A stretch of 27,295 bases of DNA. Origin: JAUYLU01 sp038065675. GTDB taxonomy: Bacteria > Patescibacteriota > Minisyncoccia > Phycocordibacterales > VMEP01. Below the pieces are notes generated by a model, which did not search any database, was not told where the DNA came from, and saw only the letters and a program-made list of their open reading frames with translations. The translations under genes were made by a program, and so were the position numbers. Shown piece after piece: positions 19,795 through 27,295 of the stretch. The stretch is from positions 1 to 27,295 of the forward strand of contig JBBTQM010000035.1 of NCBI GenBank assembly GCA_038065675.1, given 5' to 3'. Within the stretch, counting starts at the first letter, position 1. Each line of letters opens with the position of its first letter.

Positions 19795-21543
19795 ATGAAC
19801 CGAGAAGACAGAACTTTTCGTTGGAAAAAACATCTTCCGACAAAGGAGGAATTACTCCTTGTCTTTAAATCGTTCTCCAAAAAAGAGCGGGTTATTTTCT
19901 TTTCCGTATTCGCCTTTTTCACAGTAGCGTCAATTATGTTCCTTTCAACGATAAACGGCCTGATTTCCGTACGCATGCCCGCCCACGGAGGAGAGATATC
20001 CGAAGGGATAATCGGCACGCCGCGGTTCGTGAACCCGGTACTTGCCATTTCCGATTCCGACAGGGATTTGACCTTTCTTGTTTATTCCGGCCTGATGAAA
20101 AAAGAACCGAATGGAGATATCGTGCCTGATTTGGCTGAAAAATACGAAATTTCCGATGACGGATTATCGTACATATTCGTGATACGAGACGGGGCGGTAT
20201 TCCATGACAAAACGCCGGTCACCGCTGATGACGTTGAATTCACTATCGGGCGCATAAAAGACCCGTTCGTAAAAAGCCCGCGGCGGGCGAACTGGGAAGG
20301 GGTTTCGGTGCAAAAAATAAACGATAAAACGATAAAATTCACGCTGAAACAAAAATATTTCCCCTTTCTTGAAACGGCGACTCTGGGAATAATACCGAAA
20401 CACAGTTGGAAAGACCTCACGCCGGAACAATTTAATTTTAGCGACCTAAACGTTTACGGCATCGGCTCCGGTCCATATTCAATATCATCGGTAACTAAAA
20501 ACTCTTCCGGAATTCCCGCAAGTTACGAACTTAAATCCTTCCCGGACTACGCCATGGGAGAACCTTTTGTAGATAAAATAATTTTGCGTTTTTATCCGAA
20601 TGAAACCGAACTTATAACGGCGTTTGATAACGGCATAGTTGATAATATAAATTCAATTGACCCGGGGAAGGCTTCAATTCTTAAAGAAAGCGGGTATAGT
20701 GTTCTGAAATCTCCCCTTCCGCGCGTATTTGCGGTTTTCTTCAACCAGAACAAGAACCAGGTTTTTGCCGATGCGGCGGTAAGAAAAGCCCTTGAGCATG
20801 CGGCGGACAAAGAACGGATTATCAGGGAAGTTTTATACGGGTATGGGACGGCGATTAACGCGCCGATACCGGAAATAAACATCCCGACAAAAAATTCCAA
20901 AGAGAGCCGAGCGGAAGAAGCAAAAAAAATACTTGAAAACGCCGGGTGGTCATTCAACGAAGCGGAGGGAGTTATGGAAAAGAAGATAAAAAAAGAAGTT
21001 ACGCGCCTCTCTTTTTCTCTTGACACAGGCGACGCCCCGGAACTTAAAGAAACTGCGGAGCGGCTTAAGGAAGACTGGGAAAAAATCGGGGCGAAGGTTG
21101 AATTGAAGGTTTTCGAAATTGGAGACTTAAACCAGAACATAATCCGCCCGCGCAAATACGATGCTTTGTTTTTTGGGGAAATAGTCGGCTTCGGTTCCGA
21201 CCCGTATCCATTCTGGCATTCCTCACAGCGCAACGACCCCGGTCCGAATATCGCTCTTTACACTAACACCAAAGCAGACAAAATCCTGGAAGAATTGAGG
21301 GGAATACTTGACGGGGGGAAGCGCGCGGAAAAATACCGGGAATTCGGCGTTGAAATAGAAAAAGATTCTCCGGCGGTGTTCGTTTATTCTCCGGATTTCA
21401 TTTATCTTGCCGATAAAAATGTAGGCGGTATAGAACTCGGGAATATTACTGAACCTAAAGACAGGTTTCTGGGTGTAAGAAATTGGTATCTTTCGACGGA
21501 AAATGTATGGAAAATATTCTCGCGCTGGGCGGAGAGAAAATAA
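19795..21543 (+). CDS. Peptide-binding protein of ABC transporter family 5, membrane-anchored
   Basis: This 582-aa solute-binding protein is of the DppA/OppA type (SBP_bac_5). A cytoplasmic basic N-terminus is followed by one uncleaved-looking span (about 36-54). The family core begins GTPRFVNPVLAISDSDRDLTFLVYSGLM and continues VPDLAEKYEISDDGLSYIFVIRDGAVFHDKTPVTADDVEFTI and IGSGPYSI. Near the end is YDALFFGEIVGFGSDPYPFWHS. Such proteins capture oligopeptides outside the membrane for ABC import, but no permease or ATPase gene is adjacent. With no lipobox, it is held by its N-terminal helix. The start has no SD. It lies between secG and RNase J on one strand. Confidence 0.92.
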   Translation: MNREDRTFRWKKHLPTKEELLLVFKSFSKKERVIFFSVFAFFTVASIMFLSTINGLISVRMPAHGGEISEGIIGTPRFVNPVLAISDSDRDLTFLVYSGLMKKEPNGDIVPDLAEKYEISDDGLSYIFVIRDGAVFHDKTPVTADDVEFTIGRIKDPFVKSPRRANWEGVSVQKINDKTIKFTLKQKYFPFLETATLGIIPKHSWKDLTPEQFNFSDLNVYGIGSGPYSISSVTKNSSGIPASYELKSFPDYAMGEPFVDKIILRFYPNETELITAFDNGIVDNINSIDPGKASILKESGYSVLKSPLPRVFAVFFNQNKNQVFADAAVRKALEHAADKERIIREVLYGYGTAINAPIPEINIPTKNSKESRAEEAKKILENAGWSFNEAEGVMEKKIKKEVTRLSFSLDTGDAPELKETAERLKEDWEKIGAKVELKVFEIGDLNQNIIRPRKYDALFFGEIVGFGSDPYPFWHSSQRNDPGPNIALYTNTKADKILEELRGILDGGKRAEKYREFGVEIEKDSPAVFVYSPDFIYLADKNVGGIELGNITEPKDRFLGVRNWYLSTENVWKIFSRWAERK

Positions 21544-21583
21544 CTGAAAATTAGAAAACTTAATAAATTATAAAAACAAAAAT

Positions 21584-23452
21584 ATGACAGGAGATGACGG
21601 AAAAAAAAGACACCCGCAAGGCGGTAGCAGAACGGGGGGATTCCATAAAGGACCACGCCACCACGGCGGAGAAAGGGGCAGTACCACTCACCGCATAGTG
21701 CACAGAACGGCCAAATTCGGCTCAAAAGGACCGAGGTCAAGCCGGCCCAGACAGGAAAACAACAATGCTCCGATTCCGGAATTGGGAGAAAATATCCGCA
21801 TTGTTCCGCTGGGAGGAGTGGAAGAAGTCGGCAAGAATATGACCGCTTTTGAGTTCGGCAATGACATTTTTGTTGTTGATGCAGGATTCCAATTCAGCGA
21901 GGAAGACACCCCGGGAATCGACTATATCCTGCCCAATACCAAGTATTTAGAGGACCGCAAAGGGAAAATACGCGCTGTGTTTATCACACACGGGCACTTA
22001 GACCACATAGGGGCGATTCCTTATCTTATGGAAAAAATAGGCAATCCTCCGATATACGCCAGAAATTTCACCGCGCTTATGATAAAAAAGCGCCAAGAAG
22101 AATTCCCTCACGTCCCGCCGCTTGATATCCGCGTTGTTGAAAAAGGAGAACATGTAAAAATAAGCGGAATGCCCGTTACCTTCTTCGCGGTTACTCACGC
22201 CATACCGGATTCAATGGGTATTATTTTTGAAACCCCCTACGGCGACATTGTGCACACCGGAGACCTGCGCCTTGACCACATCGACGGCAATGTTTCGGAG
22301 ATTGAGGAAGAAATTTTCAGTCATTTCAAAAAGCGCAATGTCTTGGCTCTCTTAACCGATTCAACCAATGCTGAAAACCCCGGCTTTTCGATATCGGAAA
22401 AACTGGTGTACAAAAACATAGAGGAAATAATAAAAAACACCAAAGGGCGCCTGATTTTGTCGACTTTCGCCTCGCAGGTTGAGCGTATGCTGAAAATGAT
22501 TGAACTTTCCGAAAAATACGGGAAGAAAATTGTCATTGAAGGCCGGAGCATGAAAACAAACATTGAAGTCACGAAAATCGCCGGCCTGCTGAAAATCGGC
22601 AAAGAATCAATCATTACCGTCGAGGAGATGGGTAATTACCCGGAAAATAAAATTGTTGCTTTGGTTACGGGAGCTCAAGGCGAAGAATTCGCCGCGCTGA
22701 TGCGTATTGCCAATAAAACCCATAAATATATCAGGCTCTCTCCACGCGACACTATATTGATGTCTTCTTCCATCGTTCCGGGGAATGAGAGGAATGTCCA
22801 AAAGCTTAAAGACAATCTTTCACGGCAAGGAGCGCACATTATCCATTATAAAACTTCCGATATTCATTCTTCGGGGCACGCGAACGCCGAAGAGTTGGCG
22901 TGGATACACGAAAAAATCCACCCCAAGTTCTTTATCCCGATTCACGGTTACCATTATATGCATAGGGTGCACGCCGATATTGCCAAACGCGTAGTGCCGG
23001 AAAATAATATTATTATTCCAGATAACGGCATGATTATAGAAATACAAAACAAAGGCGAAAAAATAGTGGCCCTGAAAGAAAAAGCTGCCAGAAATATCAT
23101 TATGGTTGACGGATTTTCTGTCGGAGACATTCAGGAAGTCGTCATACGCGACCGCCAGACGCTGGCGCAAGACGGGATTTTCGTCGTCGTGGCAAGCGTG
23201 GACAGTTCTACGGGTATACTGAGAAAATCCCCCGATATAATTTCCCGCGGATTCGTCTATTTGAAAGAATCCCAGGATTTGCTCAGGCAGACGAGAAATA
23301 TCGTCAAGAAAACCATTGAGGATACGACACACAACATGCGGCCAATCAACTTTGATTACGTAAAATCAAACGTGACCGACGCCGTTGAAAAATTTCTCTT
23401 TCAAAAAACCGCCAAAAGGCCGATTGTGATACCTGTTCTCATTGGTGTATAA
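21584..23452 (+). CDS. rnj: Ribonuclease J
   Basis: RNase J is a metallo-beta-lactamase/beta-CASP nuclease with 5'-3' exo- and endonuclease activity in mRNA decay and rRNA maturation. The 622-aa product has HGHLDH (136-141) for zinc binding, HTGDLRLD, the beta-CASP part with ILSTFASQVERM and STNAENPG, then HSSGHANAEEL and FIPIHGYHYM near the end of the catalytic part, and the RNase J C-terminal domain. About 65 N-terminal residues are extra: a disordered H/G/R-rich basic tail. The start ATG has no SD; 40 bp separate it from the upstream gene, and the MFS gene starts 2 bp after its stop. Confidence 0.95.
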   Translation: MTGDDGKKRHPQGGSRTGGFHKGPRHHGGERGSTTHRIVHRTAKFGSKGPRSSRPRQENNNAPIPELGENIRIVPLGGVEEVGKNMTAFEFGNDIFVVDAGFQFSEEDTPGIDYILPNTKYLEDRKGKIRAVFITHGHLDHIGAIPYLMEKIGNPPIYARNFTALMIKKRQEEFPHVPPLDIRVVEKGEHVKISGMPVTFFAVTHAIPDSMGIIFETPYGDIVHTGDLRLDHIDGNVSEIEEEIFSHFKKRNVLALLTDSTNAENPGFSISEKLVYKNIEEIIKNTKGRLILSTFASQVERMLKMIELSEKYGKKIVIEGRSMKTNIEVTKIAGLLKIGKESIITVEEMGNYPENKIVALVTGAQGEEFAALMRIANKTHKYIRLSPRDTILMSSSIVPGNERNVQKLKDNLSRQGAHIIHYKTSDIHSSGHANAEELAWIHEKIHPKFFIPIHGYHYMHRVHADIAKRVVPENNIIIPDNGMIIEIQNKGEKIVALKEKAARNIIMVDGFSVGDIQEVVIRDRQTLAQDGIFVVVASVDSSTGILRKSPDIISRGFVYLKESQDLLRQTRNIVKKTIEDTTHNMRPINFDYVKSNVTDAVEKFLFQKTAKRPIVIPVLIGV

Positions 23453-23454
23453 AA

Positions 23455-24618
23455 ATGAAACCTGAGACGCCAAGATTGCTCCACATAGCTTACTTAGCGT
23501 CCTTTTTCTACGCGCTTCACTATTCGCTGACGATTTATATTGAATCGTCTTTCCTCTCACAATTTTTCCCGGAACGTATCATCGGGGCAATTTACGTTGC
23601 GGGAGCGGTCTTAAGCATAGTCGGAGCGATAAATATACCGTCATTTTTAGCCCGCTACGGAAATTACAAAATTATAATTTTTCTTGTCTTTGCCGAGCTG
23701 ATTTCCCTCTTCGGACTCGCTCTGGCAAGCACGCCGGGAATGGCGCTTGGATTATTTATCCTCCATCAAGCCCTTATCACTCTTATCTTCATATCCCTGA
23801 ACATATTCATCGAAAGCCTGACGAGCGACGCGTCAACGGGACGCACCCGCGGTGTTCTTCTTACGATAATTAATTCAGCCATTCTCTTCGGACCTCTCAT
23901 AGCCGGTGGATTCCTTGAAGATTCAAACTTCGGAATAATTTTCATACTGGCGATTGCTTTCCTGCTTCCTGTTCTTTTGTTAGTTTCAATAAATTTCAAA
24001 AACCACCGCGACCCGTCATACGAAAAGGTGGCGTTCCTGAAAACGGCCATAGAGGTAATAAAAAGAAAAGAGGTGTACAGAATCGTTACATCAAGGTTTC
24101 TATTGGAATTCTTTTATGCCGTCATGGTTGTTTATACCCCTATTTATCTCAACAAACACATGGGAATACCGTTTAGCGATATTCTGGGAATAATCATGCC
24201 TGTCGCCCTTTCGCCGTTCGTTATTTTGCCTTACATAATAGGAGGCATAGCCGATAAAAAACTGGGGGAAAAAGAAATGCTTATATTGGGAATTGTGATT
24301 ATTTCCGCAGGAACAATGTCGCTATCGTTTGTAACCTCGGCAAGCGTTATAACCTGGACGGTTCTTCTTCTCATAACAAGAATCGGGGCGTCTCTTATAG
24401 AATCGATGTCCGATACGTATTTCTTCAAACACGTTAACGCGTCAGAAAGCGGGCTTATCGCTTTTTACGGGAATTTGCGCTCAATCGCGCTGATAGTAGG
24501 GCCTATTTTCGCCTCAATGTTATTGCTTGTTGCCGACATAAGATACATGTTTTTGGCACTTGGCATCATTATGTTTTTCGGGATAAAACACGGACTTGCC
24601 TTAAAAGACACTCTTTAA
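23455..24618 (+). CDS. Major facilitator superfamily transporter
   Basis: This 387-aa protein has about 11-12 hydrophobic spans in two halves joined by a basic central loop (about 180-200, NFKNHRDPSYEKVAFLKTAIEVIKRKE). The loop between spans 2 and 3 reads PSFLARYGNYK, and the corresponding second-half loop is GGIADKKLGEKE, an MFS-like GxxADxxG motif. Substrate cannot be predicted. It is nearly contiguous with the RNase J gene (2-bp gap), so translation is probably coupled; a link in function is not implied. It ends at a strong terminator. Confidence 0.85.
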   Translation: MKPETPRLLHIAYLASFFYALHYSLTIYIESSFLSQFFPERIIGAIYVAGAVLSIVGAINIPSFLARYGNYKIIIFLVFAELISLFGLALASTPGMALGLFILHQALITLIFISLNIFIESLTSDASTGRTRGVLLTIINSAILFGPLIAGGFLEDSNFGIIFILAIAFLLPVLLLVSINFKNHRDPSYEKVAFLKTAIEVIKRKEVYRIVTSRFLLEFFYAVMVVYTPIYLNKHMGIPFSDILGIIMPVALSPFVILPYIIGGIADKKLGEKEMLILGIVIISAGTMSLSFVTSASVITWTVLLLITRIGASLIESMSDTYFFKHVNASESGLIAFYGNLRSIALIVGPIFASMLLLVADIRYMFLALGIIMFFGIKHGLALKDTL

Positions 24619-24647
24619 AAAAGCGCCTCCATTTGAGGCGCTTTTTT
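24617..24647. terminator. Bidirectional terminator between convergent genes
   Basis: A stem GCGCCTC / GAGGCGC with A6 and T6 flanks starts within the MFS stop codon. It gives T-runs on both strands and serves the MFS gene (+) and the cupredoxin-like gene (-). Confidence 0.9.
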
Positions 24648-24663
24648 AAAGCACTAGCGGGGT

Positions 24664-25143
24664 TTACTGAACCACGATTATTCCCTGGTCTACGGTATTG
24701 TTTTTATTGCTGTAGCTGTATGTTCCTTTGTCTACGAAAGTATATTCGTAAGTTCCGCCGGAGCCGACGGTTTTATTTTGGTTAAAAGCGCTGTAAATGA
24801 TATTCGCGGAATCGGTCGACCCCACGCGCATCGCCTTGCCGCCGGAATTATTGACGAATCGCACAGATTTGCCTCTTGGTATAGTAAGCATTTGCGGAGA
24901 AAATCCTGATTTTAGATAATAAACGAGATAAATTCCGTCCGCGGTAATAGCCGGCAATCGTTTTGACGTTGGATTACTTGTTGCCGGCACGGTTGGTTTT
25001 TGAGAAATTGACGAAAACCAACTATCGCCGGACGCACCCGAAGAAGGCGCTTCCGCACTGCGGTTTTCCCACCATAAAGAACCAATTACGAATATGGCGA
25101 CGATAACTCCTGCTAATAAAATATTCTTAGAATTTTTTTGCAT
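24664..25143 (-). CDS. Membrane-anchored cupredoxin-like protein without copper ligands
   Basis: This 159-aa protein has an N-terminal anchor (about 8-25) and an S/P/T-rich linker to about residue 65. A C-terminal cupredoxin-like beta domain follows: SGFSPQMLTIPRGKSVRFVNNSG, then GGTYEYTFVDKGTYSY and a final GIIVVQ strand. In copper-binding members the strand after GTYxY carries His/Cys and a later His/Met. Here it reads SNKNNTVDQGIIVV, with none of these, and no His occurs in the domain. It is therefore probably a structural or binding domain on the outer face of the membrane. No SD is visible; three 11-bp direct repeats sit 16 bp upstream of the start. Confidence 0.7.
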   Translation of the reverse strand: MQKNSKNILLAGVIVAIFVIGSLWWENRSAEAPSSGASGDSWFSSISQKPTVPATSNPTSKRLPAITADGIYLVYYLKSGFSPQMLTIPRGKSVRFVNNSGGKAMRVGSTDSANIIYSAFNQNKTVGSGGTYEYTFVDKGTYSYSNKNNTVDQGIIVVQ

Positions 25144-25158
25144 ACAAAAATTACATTT

Positions 25159-25191
25159 TAAGCGGCGTCTAAGCGGCGTCTAAGCGGCGAC
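25159..25191. repeat. Three tandem 11-bp repeats
   Basis: TAAGCGGCGTC occurs twice in a row, followed by TAAGCGGCGAC. The 11-bp spacing is about one helical turn. They lie in the divergent region between the cupredoxin-like gene and the histidine kinase gene, next to the former's start, and could be protein-binding sites or a leader structure. Confidence 0.8.
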
Positions 25192-25284
25192 ATCCCCGCA
25201 TAAGAGACCGTTCTTATATAAGTATATCGCGCGGGAATATTAGCGCTACTGGTTTTTCCACCGTTTGCCGAATCAAAAGAAAGG

Positions 25285-25290
25285 TATAAT
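25285..25290 (+). promoter_or_regulatory. -10 box of the histidine kinase gene
   Basis: A perfect TATAAT lies 27 nt before the ATG. No good -35 stands at normal spacing (TTTGCC at 25264-25269 is 15 nt away). Confidence 0.5.
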
Positions 25291-25317
25291 AAAAACATAA
25301 CTAACCCGACCCAAACA

Positions 25318-27030
25318 ATGCGGGAAAATTCAAATAAGACAAAACGGGGGCGCAGAAAAAAATCTTACGTGACCAAAGCAATTTCGGCGCGGCCGCCGGA
25401 AAGAAAATTCGTAAGCAAAGAAGAGTTCGGGGAAATGTTAAAACTTCTTTTGACGCTCGAAAAACTGTCTAAAAATCTTGTTTCAGAACTGAGTGTTGAA
25501 GATATCTTAACGGGAATAATGAAAACTCTGGGGGAAGCTCTGGGAGCAGTCTGGGTAAACATATGGGAGCTGACCCCGGACAAAAAAGGAACATTTATCA
25601 GGCAAGGATATGGGCGCAAAGGTACGGAAGTTTATATAAAACACTCGCGAGAACATCCGCTTAAAATAGGCACTGCTTTCATAGGCCGGGCACTTAAGAC
25701 CAAAAAAACATGGTCGTCGAGCGATATGTGGACAGACCCGCATTTGCCGCGTACCTGGATTGCCAGAGTAAAAGAACAGGGCTTCCGGGGCATAATATGC
25801 ACCCCGCAAATAGTTGAATCGGCTAAAGTCGTCGGCGGTATGTGCGTTTATTTCGACCATGTCCGCCAGTTGTCTGATTTTGAAATGCGTCTTATTACCA
25901 TTGCCGCCAATCAAGCGGCGGTTTCGGTGGTAAATGCAAATATATACAACGAATTATTGGGTGAGCGTGATAAAACTTTAGCGACCATAAACAGCTTAAA
26001 CGAAGGGGTTATTCTTTACGACAATGACGGGCGCATTATCCTGACAAATCCGCGGGCGCAAGAAATACTAATGATAAATTCCAACGAAGCGGTCGGAAAG
26101 ATTCCGGCGCGCGAACCCGCCAAAAAAGACTATTCAATGAAAAATCTTTACGAAATAAGTAATATCATGCTCGCGGATTATGAAACAAAACAATATATCA
26201 TTGAAACCCCCGGAAAAATAATACTGGAAGTCGCCGCCGCTCCGGTACACGGCATAAACCGAAAAAAAATCGGTTACATCAGGACTCTCCGCGATGTAAC
26301 ACGGGAAAAAGAAGCGGATATGCTCAAGTCAAGATTTATAACCACCGCCTCTCACCAATTGCGTACTCCGGCGGCGGGCCTCAGGTGGTCGCTTGACGCC
26401 CTAAGAAACGGTAGCGAGGGGAAGCTTACGGAATCCCAGCAAAATCTAGCCGATAAAGCATACAAAACCATGGAAAATTTGGGTGCTTTAATTGATAATT
26501 TGCTTAATATTTCCATGGCTACCGAGGAAGAACATGGATTTAAATATAGTTTTAAGGAAGAAAATTTGCTCAATATAGTAAATGGCGTCATTGACGAATT
26601 GTCGACAGAAAATAAAGAGCGCGGGGTTGGAGTAGTTTTAAATAAACCGGAACACGCGATTCCCCCGGTGGCATTGGATAAAAAAATATTTTCCATGGCA
26701 ATCTACAATCTTATAGACAACGCCGTAAGATATTCATCACCGGGAAAAACGGTGTATGTTTCCATCACCCCGACGGAACGGCAAATAGCCATTTCCATTA
26801 AAGATTCCGGAATCGGCATACCCAAAGAGGAGCAAAGGCACATTTTTTCAAAATTCTTTCGCGCGCCAAATGCCCAGCTTTTCCAGACCGAAGGGTCGGG
26901 ATTGGGACTTTATCTTACAAAAAGTATCGTTGACCGCCACAACGGGGAAATTAAATTCGAATCAAGGGAAAACGAAGGGACGGAATTTTCAATCTATCTG
27001 CCTACGGAAAAAAGCAAAAAGCCTCTCTAA
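25318..27030 (+). CDS. Soluble GAF-PAS sensor histidine kinase
   Basis: This 570-aa protein has no membrane span. A basic N-terminus is followed by a GAF domain (about 45-215, with LTLEKLSKNLVSELSVEDILTGIMKTL leading in), a PAS domain (about 220-330, INSLNEGVILYDNDGRIILTNPRAQEIL) and HisKA with the H-box FITTASHQLRTP (phospho-acceptor His near 345). The HATPase contains NLIDNAVRYS (N box), KDSGIGIPKEE (G1), FFRAPNAQ (F box) and GSGLGLYLTKSIVDRHNG (G2). All catalytic boxes are present. It would autophosphorylate in response to an intracellular or small-molecule signal. No response regulator lies in the window. The ATG has no SD. Confidence 0.95.
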   Translation: MRENSNKTKRGRRKKSYVTKAISARPPERKFVSKEEFGEMLKLLLTLEKLSKNLVSELSVEDILTGIMKTLGEALGAVWVNIWELTPDKKGTFIRQGYGRKGTEVYIKHSREHPLKIGTAFIGRALKTKKTWSSSDMWTDPHLPRTWIARVKEQGFRGIICTPQIVESAKVVGGMCVYFDHVRQLSDFEMRLITIAANQAAVSVVNANIYNELLGERDKTLATINSLNEGVILYDNDGRIILTNPRAQEILMINSNEAVGKIPAREPAKKDYSMKNLYEISNIMLADYETKQYIIETPGKIILEVAAAPVHGINRKKIGYIRTLRDVTREKEADMLKSRFITTASHQLRTPAAGLRWSLDALRNGSEGKLTESQQNLADKAYKTMENLGALIDNLLNISMATEEEHGFKYSFKEENLLNIVNGVIDELSTENKERGVGVVLNKPEHAIPPVALDKKIFSMAIYNLIDNAVRYSSPGKTVYVSITPTERQIAISIKDSGIGIPKEEQRHIFSKFFRAPNAQLFQTEGSGLGLYLTKSIVDRHNGEIKFESRENEGTEFSIYLPTEKSKKPL

Positions 27031-27035
27031 AGTAA

Positions 27036-27067
27036 AACAGCCGCTTTGCTTAGACAAAGCGGCTGTT
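27036..27067. terminator. Hairpin between convergent genes
   Basis: A perfect 13-bp stem, AACAGCCGCTTTG / CAAAGCGGCTGTT, with a 6-nt loop lies just past the kinase stop and 20 bp from the stop of the next - strand gene. It lacks a proper T-run on either strand, so termination may be partial. Confidence 0.6.
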
Positions 27068-27087
27068 CCGGATAAGGTAATCTTAAT

Positions 27088-27295
27088 TTAGTATCGCGAC
27101 TCTTTATCGAATACGGTTTGTTGGGATGAACCGAAAACTCCCTCTTTCTCAAGCATTTTTGTCCGCAAAACAGCGCTTACGTATCCGAAGACCAATCCAA
27201 CCATTGTAAGCACCCAAAACGGCACCATGGCGGCGGCTGTCGACATGCCCGGAGCGAAGTTACCGAAAACATAGGCGAAATATCCGGCATAGGAG
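27088..27295 (-). CDS. C-terminus of an unrecognised membrane protein (partial)
   Basis: 68 residues and a TAA stop are visible; the gene enters from the right edge. The segment ends a hydrophobic region, contains GNFAPGMSTAAAM, then one span (about PFWVLTMVGLVFGYVSAVL), and finishes with a charged tail (RTKMLEKEGVFGSSQQTVFDKESRY). No family is recognised from this piece. Confidence 0.65.
   Translation of the reverse strand, partial: SYAGYFAYVFGNFAPGMSTAAAMVPFWVLTMVGLVFGYVSAVLRTKMLEKEGVFGSSQQTVFDKESRY

Noticed and set aside
1..27295. CRISPR array, insertion sequence, integrase or prophage genes
   Set aside because: No regularly spaced direct repeats with unique spacers, and no transposase, integrase or phage structural product in any plausible frame.

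Overview
The window looks like a chromosomal segment of a Patescibacteria (Candidate Phyla Radiation) bacterium, most likely Parcubacteria-like. The evidence is gene content and style: housekeeping genes packed with short gaps, a membrane-anchored peptide-binding protein with no permease, an O-antigen-ligase-like membrane protein fused to TPRs, LemA/HtpX, RNase J, a tRNA gene without encoded CCA, and many starts with no Shine-Dalgarno (SD) sequence. No 16S gene is present, so the exact lineage is inference.

Layout. 1-500: truncated FtsB/DivIC-like gene (-) diverging from a 35-aa membrane peptide (+). 497-6638 (-): lepA, murJ and an O-antigen-ligase/TPR gene. 6766-7173 (-): RNase P RNA with its own promoter and terminator. 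7210-8006 (-): DUF192 protein and an RRM RNA-binding protein. 8350-9654 (-): unrecognised helical-repeat protein with its own promoter and terminator. 9744-13673 (-): typA, an M3 metallopeptidase and tRNA-Ser(GGA). 13746-14126 (-): orphan charged protein. 14210-16204 (-): lemA, a Nudix gene and htpX. 16277-17271 (+): a small GC-rich island with unusually strong SD sequences, short ORFs and a secreted protein. 17359-19391 (-): groES-groEL. 19525-24618 (+): secG, a peptide-binding protein, RNase J and an MFS transporter. 24664-25143 (-): membrane-anchored cupredoxin-like protein. 25318-27030 (+): soluble GAF-PAS histidine kinase. 27088-27295 (-): C-terminus of an unrecognised membrane protein.

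The genes cover envelope building (murJ, O-antigen-ligase-like, FtsB-like), translation GTPases (lepA, typA), RNA processing (rnpB, RNase J), protein quality control (groESL, htpX/lemA, M3 peptidase), export (secG) and sensing (histidine kinase).

The most interesting signal is three families of dispersed palindromic elements. (1) A 7-nt-period element sits at the 3' ends of murJ, the Nudix gene, groES and groEL. An inverted pair of the same kind lies in frame inside the LepA G domain. (2) A GCAGGCAGG-type palindrome lies in frame inside HtpX, with a relative in the leader of the RRM gene. (3) Three nearly identical CCGGCACCTT-type hairpins fill three variable positions of RNase P RNA. Together they resemble the Rickettsia palindromic elements, which also insert into genes and structural RNAs, but the sequences appear unrelated. 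The second signal is the + strand island at 16.3-17.3 kb, whose composition and translation signals differ from its surroundings.
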